From: Candidatus Hydrogenedentota bacterium
Lineage (GTDB): Bacteria; Hydrogenedentota; Hydrogenedentia; Hydrogenedentales; CAITNO01
Length of the DNA stretch: 12,803 nucleotides
Assembly: GCA_022710255.1 (NCBI GenBank)
Contig: JAKLHG010000050.1
Location: forward strand, 1 to 12,803
Direction: 5' to 3'
The translations under genes and the position numbers were made by a program. Shown piece by piece: positions 8,701 to 12,803 of this stretch (positions are counted from its first letter, which is position 1; every line of letters starts with the position of its first letter). The notes beneath the pieces are model-generated. The model was not told the origin of the DNA and ran no database searches. It saw nothing but the letters and a program-made list of their open reading frames with translations.

Positions 8701-8942
8701 TCTGCAGTCTCTTGGGTCATTCCTATGAGGTCTGGAATGAAAATTTCCTCCTCGCCAGAATCAGTAACATCTAACAGTTGGTTTGTTTTTGCAGGGGAAA
8801 TTAATTTATCCTTCTTGTGTTCTGCTAGATTAGGTGTCATTCTGGCATCGGTATCTGGTACCAATGAAAATGATGCAATAGCGAAAGATAAAAATAATAA
8901 AAACATAAAATAATTTTTTTTGTAATGGTGAATTTTTGGCAA
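5769..8942 (-). CDS. Large exported multidomain protein: PASTA, HEAT-like repeats, zinc phospholipase C/P1-nuclease-like domain, dockerin-like tail
   Basis: This 1057-residue protein is probably exported. Residues 1-33 look like a Sec signal peptide: basic start KIHHYKKN, hydrophobic core MFLLFLSFAIASFSL, then PDTDA. Residues 66-132 resemble one PASTA domain (FIPDLIGMTQETAESLI). Residues about 150-415 form helical HEAT-like repeats (WLVREGALYALAELG, CVRRIAVATLARIG). Residues about 440-850 resemble the zinc-dependent phospholipase C/P1-nuclease fold, with candidate ligands His446, Glu489/Asp490, His506 in REHAYNP, and His570, Asp574, His580 and His586 around RISHLLQDLTAPLHG; the closing segment TLFPLTVRYNAGLI also fits that family. 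Residues 850-945 resemble a divergent InlB B-repeat (GGIFKGWEKNGVPI). A Glu/Gly spacer (949-990) leads to a dockerin-like tail. The TTG start is preferred because it supplies the basic n-region and lies three codons after an in-frame TAA (8951-8949); ATG at 8906 is the alternative. Neither has a clear Shine-Dalgarno. The substrate is unknown. Confidence 0.85.
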   Translation of the reverse strand: MPKIHHYKKNYFMFLLFLSFAIASFSLVPDTDARMTPNLAEHKKDKLISPAKTNQLLDVTDSGEEEIFIPDLIGMTQETAESLISNSGFVMGTPVFDFSETVREGIVLYQYPDTGTQGCNGDIINLTISTNQQPAKEFVHVMTSMTGGRKLQEAFQQAAVRKAEVLPFVLEILRDGVWFEKHVVTKLLRCCPWPEAGPDLVRSASTESEHWLVREGALYALAELGYQEYGPVIHRILLAPDTPLCVRRIAVATLARIGYTAAVKDLWSLTADRDDRMKIFANRALLELGIPGDIHFLLNALKNESPVIREEVCGALALAPGNDVADRLSAMEAGDTNASVRSAASEALLYRKLKFLKSEGGKLSLLISALDAANRYTAPWIVRRILSECGEEGLSFLRKLASRNHPFKELASMILLFAGKSSQIPSFDNSDYEANDANEKHGDYTHTTFADYAVAKAKAWGLPIEGNLENGLSGWGMAWQRLHEGAAQEDESFISVSGEIIRQREHAYNPTTNKGFNVVGIQFGTARDRALSIWNDSLLGAYSTGDLYSEEVGASGKIGGAWQLLGRISHLLQDLTAPLHGLAIQHVYPSCKFENTWKISGEKLINLLDPTLSDQLSILYSESELPEEALTGLDDFSRTRLAYWLNSNAENTSGPIGCPNRFKDDVRGYLEVLAWISYFRTTVWGEVWFNKDESSSGSSGNATSSGLLEDAVFSDITVPAGTPNGLHAMFGGKVRWRDTWNDNYFTLECADGTILNWMKTFNTDEWGACDWVSNRCEGYKLSKGDHDDQDARTVGRFWFDTREIEPGQAVFERYPDGSSLGKDMYDYYADTLFPLTVRYNAGLIHLANRRITIKTATHATALFECSRADNFGKGPIFETSSEGSDFFFVAKSEVTLTAPSSNTIGGIFKGWEKNGVPIASIKGVITINNDDNPISAGGDTYIAFFDEVSEGEGELTGGEGEDEGEEDPAEGEGEASEVEGELQEGEEEILFHPADIDKDFQIIISEAITYLVGWQQGTNPIGYAVRAAYLWQNGQSYMYEPDMEPPLCWNLAPAVQP
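5772..5972 (-). other. C-terminal dockerin-like Ca-binding tail domain (residues 991-1057 of the large exported protein)
   Basis: After the Glu/Gly spacer the protein ends in a compact domain starting HPADIDKDFQIIISEAI. Asp995, Asp997, Asp999 and Glu1006 are spaced like the calcium loop of a dockerin or EF-hand repeat (DxDxD plus a later Glu). It continues YLVGWQQGTNP and AAYLWQNGQSYMYEP and ends PPLCWNLAP. From memory, similar tails after Glu/Gly-rich spacers recur on many exported proteins of Candidatus Hydrogenedentota, which suggests a shared surface-anchoring or sorting module. This is inference. Confidence 0.55.
5973..6098 (-). repeat. Low-complexity Glu/Gly-rich spacer coding region
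   Basis: The reverse strand codes for residues 949-990, almost entirely Glu and Gly with a few Asp, Ala, Pro and Ser, in irregular GEGE and EGE units. The + strand correspondingly runs in CTTC/CCTTCTCC-like triplets. It links the InlB-like module to the C-terminal tail and is expected to be a flexible, strongly acidic spacer. Such simple-sequence DNA can vary in length between strains. Confidence 0.85.
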
Positions 8943-8979
8943 CGTTTTTTATTTCTAATAGTTGTGGTACAGCATAAAA

Positions 8980-9000
8980 TTGCAACTAAGTAACTTGCAA
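8980..9000. promoter_or_regulatory. Paired TTGCAA palindromes at the start point (candidate operator)
   Basis: Two copies of the self-complementary hexamer TTGCAA occur at 8980-8985 and 8995-9000, separated by CTAAGTAAC. They abut the -10 element of the - strand promoter and flank its predicted start near 8994. Such a pair could be a repressor site or, in RNA, a small 5' hairpin. No regulator gene is nearby, so the function is unproven. Confidence 0.35.
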
Positions 9001-9030
9001 ATTATAGCGTAAAGTATGGAGAAAAGTCAA
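9001..9030 (-). promoter_or_regulatory. Sigma70-type promoter for the large exported protein gene
   Basis: On the - strand, TTGACT (9030-9025, 5 of 6 to consensus) is followed by an 18-base spacer and TATAAT (9006-9001, 6 of 6). Transcription would begin near 8994, leaving a leader of about 52 bases before the TTG start at 8942. Position, orientation and match make this the best promoter in the window. Confidence 0.7.
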
Positions 9031-9265
9031 AAATAATTCGATGAGGTAATGCTTCTTCCTGCATCTCGTTAAATGTATAATAAATAAATGTTCTATTTAT
9101 AAATGTCTTTTAAAATATTTTTAATAATGAAAATTACATTATAACACATATAGAATAATTTAATGATAAATTTATAGTTGTATAACGTGAATTATATCGT
9201 TTTATATATTTTTTTGGAAAAAAAACCGGCTGTCCCAATAATTATGGAGTACGTGACATATGCAA

Positions 9266-9294
9266 TTGAGAGACATTATATTTAAATGTATTCT
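9266..9294 (+). promoter_or_regulatory. Candidate sigma70-type promoter for the PQQ-like propeller gene
   Basis: TTGAGA (9266-9271, 5 of 6) is separated by 17 bases from TATTCT (9289-9294, 4 of 6). Transcription would start around 9301, about 108 bases before the preferred ATG. In AT-rich DNA such matches arise by chance, so confidence is low. Confidence 0.3.
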
Positions 9295-9408
9295 GTTTTC
9301 TAATGTATGTTCAGACCAGCATAGTGTTTATGTCTAGTAAATTCTTTCATGAGGTTTAAACATGCTTATGAACTGTGTTTATGGTGGCAAGTGGAGAACG
9401 ACAAGGCA

Positions 9409-10923
9409 ATGAAATATATTCCCTTCCCTATATCTGCTGCTACTTTTCTACTTATCGTTTTTGTGGTTCTTGCATTACCTGGTTATAGCGAAGATCATTC
9501 CCAATGGGGGGAGCGTCATTCACGAAACATGTTTTCCCGTGAAACAGGCTTGCCAAAACACTTTAACTTAGAAACGGGAGAGGGTGTGTTGTGGTCAGTT
9601 GAATTGGGCGGAGGTTCCTATGGCTCGCCGATTGTCGCTCAAGGCCGTGTATTCATCGGAGCAAACAACTCAGAACCTTTCGATGAACGTCACCATGGGG
9701 ACCGGGGTGTTTTGCTATGCTTTGATGCGCAAGACGGAAGCCTTGTCTGGCAATTGGTCGTTCCACGTATCGGGGGAGATGATTTTCTGGATTGGCCCGG
9801 AGTCGGAATCTGTTCAGAACCCACAGTGGAAGGCGATCGGATTTACACAGTAACCACCCGGTCAGAGGTCGTTTGTCTTGACATGCACGGGTTAGTGAAC
9901 GGTAACGACGGTCCTTACCTTGATGAGGGAAAGCACTGTGTACCCATGGATTCGCCGGTGATTACAGCAGTCCCGCCGGATGCGGATATCCTGTGGCTCT
10001 TTGATTTGCGTTCGGAAGTCGGTCAATACCCCCATGATTCACCCCACATGAGTATTCTACTTAATGGGGATTGCCTTTATCTTAACACAGGTAATGGTGT
10101 GGATAATACACATAAAAAAATTGGCAATCCTGAAGCGCCCAGTTGTATCGCTTTGGATAAAAACACGGGACGACTTCTTGCCAAAGAAAATGAGGGCATA
10201 GGCCCACGGACGTTTCATGAAAGTTGGTCCTCCCCTTCTCTTGGTGAGATCGACGGCCAACGCCTGTTTTTCTTCGGCGGCCCAGATGGTATTTGTTATG
10301 CCTTCAAGACTCTTGTGGCCCCGTTTTCAGAACAGGTTGTTTCTTTTGATTGTGTGTGGCGCTTTGATTGCGATCCAGAGGCTCCGAAATCAAACATTCA
10401 TGACTATGTCGGTAACACCAAGGAAAGTCCCAGTGAAATCATGGGCATGCCGGTGTTTTACAAAAACCGTATTTATATAGTCGCGGGGGGAGACATTTGG
10501 TGGGGAAAAAGACAATCCTGGCTGAAGTGTATTGACGCGACCCTAAAAGGCGATATTACTAGGACAGGCGGACTTTGGTCCTATGCCATTCCCCGCCAGT
10601 CATGTGCCACCCCTGCCATTTTAAATGGATTGGTTTTCGTGACCGACGATGCAGGCGGCGTTCATTGTGTGGATGCGGAAACAGGCGATGGCTATTGGGT
10701 TCATAAAGTGGGCCGAAGTATCTGGAGCTCAGTCTTGGGCGCTGACGAATGCATTTATGTCGGGGCGCGAAACGGGGATTTCGCTATACTGGCGGCGGGC
10801 AAGCAGAAACAAGTACTGTTCTCCACACGTTTCCCGGATGCGATCCATGGAACGCCAACAGCGGCTAATGGCATTCTATATGTTTCAACGCTGTCAAGGT
10901 TATATGCATTCAAAACGCCTTGA
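9409..10923 (+). CDS. Exported PQQ-like beta-propeller repeat protein
   Basis: The product is a 504-residue predicted periplasmic or secreted beta-propeller built of PQQ-like repeats. The N-terminus MKYIPFPISAATFLLIVFVV followed by LALPGYSE is a typical signal peptide. This is the main reason for choosing ATG at 9409 over the in-frame ATG at 9349, which would put 20 extra residues before it. GGAGA (9393-9397) lies 11 bases upstream of the chosen ATG. Propeller blades are marked by recurrent D-x-x-x-G-x-x-x-W-like strands: LLCFDAQDGSLVWQL, IALDKNTGRLLAKE, VHCVDAETGDGYWVH and the closing ANGILYVSTLSRLYAF. The opening WGERHSRNMFSRETGLP and GIGPRTFHESWSSPSLG resemble a family common in Planctomycetes-like genomes. 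Its function is unknown, and the fold is also used by non-enzymes such as BamB, so a dehydrogenase role should not be assumed. It is divergent from the phospholipase-like gene and may share its regulation. Confidence 0.85.
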   Translation: MKYIPFPISAATFLLIVFVVLALPGYSEDHSQWGERHSRNMFSRETGLPKHFNLETGEGVLWSVELGGGSYGSPIVAQGRVFIGANNSEPFDERHHGDRGVLLCFDAQDGSLVWQLVVPRIGGDDFLDWPGVGICSEPTVEGDRIYTVTTRSEVVCLDMHGLVNGNDGPYLDEGKHCVPMDSPVITAVPPDADILWLFDLRSEVGQYPHDSPHMSILLNGDCLYLNTGNGVDNTHKKIGNPEAPSCIALDKNTGRLLAKENEGIGPRTFHESWSSPSLGEIDGQRLFFFGGPDGICYAFKTLVAPFSEQVVSFDCVWRFDCDPEAPKSNIHDYVGNTKESPSEIMGMPVFYKNRIYIVAGGDIWWGKRQSWLKCIDATLKGDITRTGGLWSYAIPRQSCATPAILNGLVFVTDDAGGVHCVDAETGDGYWVHKVGRSIWSSVLGADECIYVGARNGDFAILAAGKQKQVLFSTRFPDAIHGTPTAANGILYVSTLSRLYAFKTP

Positions 10924-11028
10924 CCAATGCGGCAGGAGTTTTATTAACACCAGTAAACAATCATCTGGGCTCCCTTCATTGTTGAGGGGCAACTATTCGG
11001 CTTGTTGTCCTGCTTCTCTTCTGGCGAT

Positions 11029-11058
11029 GTGACCTGCTGTATCGCTTACCGGTATAAT
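11029..11058 (+). promoter_or_regulatory. Promoter abutting the mutS start (possible leaderless transcript)
   Basis: GTGACC (11029-11034, 4 of 6 to the -35 consensus) and TATAAT (11053-11058, 6 of 6) are 18 bases apart. The usual 6-7 base distance from the -10 places transcription start at or beside the A of the mutS ATG (11065). No Shine-Dalgarno sequence lies between, which fits a leaderless mRNA. Confidence 0.5.
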
Positions 11059-11064
11059 AGCCCT

Positions 11065-12693
11065 ATGACAGACAAATGGCTGCATATTTCGGATATATCC
11101 CCACACCACACCACTCCCATGATGCGACAATTGCTTCAGGCAAAGTCGGAATGTGGCGATTCCCTTTTGTTTTTCAGGATGGGCGATTTTTACGAGGTGT
11201 TTTTAGATGACGCCCTTGAAGTGGCTGGTTTGTTGAATCTTGCATTAACTTCACGGGATGGAACGGACAAGGAAAAGCGTGTTCCCATGTGCGGGGTTCC
11301 GGTGCGCGCCGTTGACGGCTATATCGCAAAACTGGTGCGCATGGGTCGTTCGGTGACCATTTGTGAACAGATGGAAGATCCCCGTGAGGCCAAGGGTATC
11401 GTAAAACGGCAGGTGGTACGTACGGTAACCCCGGGCACGGTTACAGAACCTGAGCTGCTGGAAAACGGCAGGAACAACTACTTGGCGGCATTTCTTGTCT
11501 CCGGTGATTCCGGGGGCGCTGCGTTTGTGGATATGACCACTGGAGAATTTCTGACGTTATCCTGTTCCTCCAATAACGGTATGTTATGGGATGAGATATC
11601 CCGACTTTCGCCCGTGGAAGCGCTTGTCATGGATAAAGGCGACAGCGTGTTTGCCGCAAGTCTTAAAAAGCGCTTTCCTGATTTGGTGCTTACGATCCGG
11701 CCCGAAGAAGATTTCTCCCGGGATTTGGCGTGTGACCTTATTCTGGACACCTTTAAACTGAGTACGTTGAAAGGGTTGGGCGCGCTTGAAGAGTCCGAGA
11801 TGGCCCTTTCCTGTGTGGGCGCAACGCTGGCCTATATTCGCGAAACACAGCGAGACGCCGTACCGCATCTTGCACTGCCAAGGCATTATCAGCCTTCCGC
11901 ATATGTGGCGCTGGACATGAATACCCAACGTAATCTTGAATTAGTCGCGACCATGGGCGACAAATCAAAACGGGGCTCGCTGCTGGGTGTTCTTGATAAA
12001 ACGCAGACCGGTATGGGGGAACGCAAATTACGACAGTGGATTCTGCATCCTCTGGTCGGGCCGGATAACATTACAGCGAGACTGGATGCCGTTACGGACC
12101 TTTTTGAAGATGTTTCCATGCGCCTTGCGCTTCGGGAACGGCTCAAAGGTATGCCCGATATCGAGCGACTGCAGGGACGCATTACGGTCAATACGGGCAA
12201 TGCGCGGGAAGTGAAGGCACTTGGAACGGCCCTGGGACAAATCCCCGGTATTCGTGCCGCCATTGCGGAGGTCCAAAGCACTTTGTTGAAAACAGTGCTT
12301 CAGCAGATTGATCCTTTGGAGGATATCGCCGCCGAAATTGACAAGGCACTGATGGAAGAGCCCCCGGCCACCCTGAATGAGGGAAATCTTATTCGGGACG
12401 GATACGACCTCTCGCTGGATCATCTGCGAGATCTCGTTCGGGGTGGCGTAAACTGGATAGCGGCGCTGCAACAGGAGGAACGGAACCGTACCGGCATCGC
12501 CAAGCTGAAGGTTGGCTATAACCGAGTGTTCGGCTATTACATTGAAATAAGCCGAGGACAAGCCCACCTGGCGCCTGCCGACTATGAACGTAAACAAACC
12601 CTGGCAAATGCGGAACGGTTTATTACGCCGGCATTGAAACAGCGCGAAGAAGAAATACTTAACGCCCGGGAAAAGATGGAGTCCATCGAATAG
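11065..12693 (+). pseudogene. mutS: DNA mismatch repair protein MutS, truncated before the ATPase domain
   Basis: MutS recognises mismatches and small loops in DNA and starts repair with MutL. The N-terminal mismatch-binding domain is intact: TTPMMRQLLQAK, then LLFFRMGDFYEVFLDDA with the Phe42-x-Glu44 motif that contacts the mispair, and VPMCGVPVRAVDGYI. The connector (about 125-255), lever (LDMNTQRNLELV, GSLLGVLDKTQTGMGERKLR) and clamp (KVGYNRVFGYYIEISRG, then LANAERFITPALKQRE) follow in order. The frame stops at TAG 12691-12693 after KMESIE, giving 542 residues against roughly 850-900 for the family. The Walker A ATPase, the dimerisation region and the C-terminal helices are missing, so the encoded protein cannot be a normal MutS. 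No shift of frame downstream restores MutS-like sequence in the remaining 110 bases. ATG 11065 is preferred over an upstream in-frame start at 11002, because it gives the usual short N-terminus. Confidence 0.9.
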
Positions 12694-12803
12694 TTATAAT
12701 TCGTACTCCCGGCTCTGTACCTATACTGTTTTTTCGCTATTATGTCGGCTACTGCCTTTAATTCTGCTTCCAAGGTTGTGTCAACTTGAACATAATACTC
12801 TTC
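12694..12803 (-). other. Unidentified sequence beyond the mutS break, open on the - strand
   Basis: This right-edge segment does not continue mutS in any + strand frame. Read from the window edge on the - strand, one frame is open throughout, beginning EEYYVQVDTTLEAELKAVAD and continuing IIAKKQYRYRAGSTNYNY. It then runs on into antisense mutS until a stop at about 12582. The mix of charged and aliphatic residues is protein-like, so it may be the end of a gene entering from the right. I do not recognise it, and so short a stretch can be open by chance. An imperfect dyad (GTAC at 12703-12706 and 12717-12720, TATA at 12695-12698 and 12722-12725) lies at the junction. Confidence 0.3.

Larger units (their letters stand above)
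8943..9408. promoter_or_regulatory. AT-rich divergent intergenic region
   Basis: This stretch between two divergently transcribed exported-protein genes has no credible coding sequence and is far richer in A and T than its surroundings, most extremely from about 9070 to 9220. It holds the strong - strand promoter, the paired TTGCAA sites and a weaker + strand promoter candidate, which are listed separately. A 7-bp A/T-only dyad (ATAAATA 9080-9086, TATTTAT 9094-9100) is probably chance in such sequence. I see nothing else definable between about 9031 and 9260. Confidence 0.7.

Noticed and set aside
9080..9100. A/T-only inverted repeat ATAAATA...TATTTAT
   Set aside because: It is a seven-pair stem of only A and T within extremely AT-rich sequence, so it is expected by chance, and it has no T-run or gene end beside it.
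9349..9408. Upstream ATG giving a 524-residue PQQ-like protein
   Set aside because: It would bury the clear signal peptide behind 20 residues and has no ribosome-binding site. ATG 9409 is better supported.
10981..10994. Small GTTG-AGGGG-CAAC hairpin between the propeller gene and mutS
   Set aside because: The stem is only four pairs and no T-run follows, so it is not a credible terminator.

Overview
This window reads as part of a bacterial chromosome. It is moderately GC-rich in the housekeeping genes and strongly AT-rich in its one large intergenic gap. Housekeeping genes (tpiA end, secG, murA, hisD, hisC, mutS) sit beside two large secreted proteins of a kind common in environmental, mostly uncultured Planctomycetes-like lineages. 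The Glu/Gly-rich spacer, the Ca-binding C-terminal tail on the big secreted protein and the secreted PQQ-like propeller best recall Candidatus Hydrogenedentota or a relative. That placement rests on remembered sequence style and was not tested by any search.

Left part (1-5701, all + strand). The 3' end of triosephosphate isomerase is followed by secG, an arrangement seen in many bacteria, with an unusually long acidic SecG tail. A clear intrinsic terminator (844-878) closes that unit. murA, hisD, hisC and a uroporphyrinogen-decarboxylase/corrinoid-methyltransferase-like gene then follow in close succession. hisD and hisC overlap by one base, which suggests translational coupling. The murA-hisD-hisC order mixes peptidoglycan precursor synthesis with the last steps of histidine synthesis.

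Middle (5702-10923). A 1057-residue exported protein on the - strand combines a signal peptide, a PASTA domain, HEAT-like repeats, a zinc-dependent phospholipase C/P1-nuclease-like domain, an InlB-like module, a Glu/Gly spacer and a dockerin-like tail. It is transcribed divergently from an exported PQQ-like beta-propeller protein. The roughly 470-base AT-rich gap between them carries a near-consensus promoter for the - strand gene, with paired TTGCAA palindromes at its start point, and a weaker candidate promoter for the + strand gene.

Right end (10924-12803). mutS begins at an ATG with no Shine-Dalgarno sequence. A perfect TATAAT lies 6 bases upstream of it, so the mRNA may be leaderless. 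The reading frame ends after 542 residues, before the ATPase domain. The last 110 bases do not look like mutS and are open on the - strand to the window edge. This is either a real disruption of mutS (insertion or rearrangement) or a chimeric contig end. The most interesting items are the architecture of the large secreted protein, the broken mutS with its unexplained junction, and the divergent promoter region. I see no CRISPR array, rRNA, tRNA or recognisable transposase.
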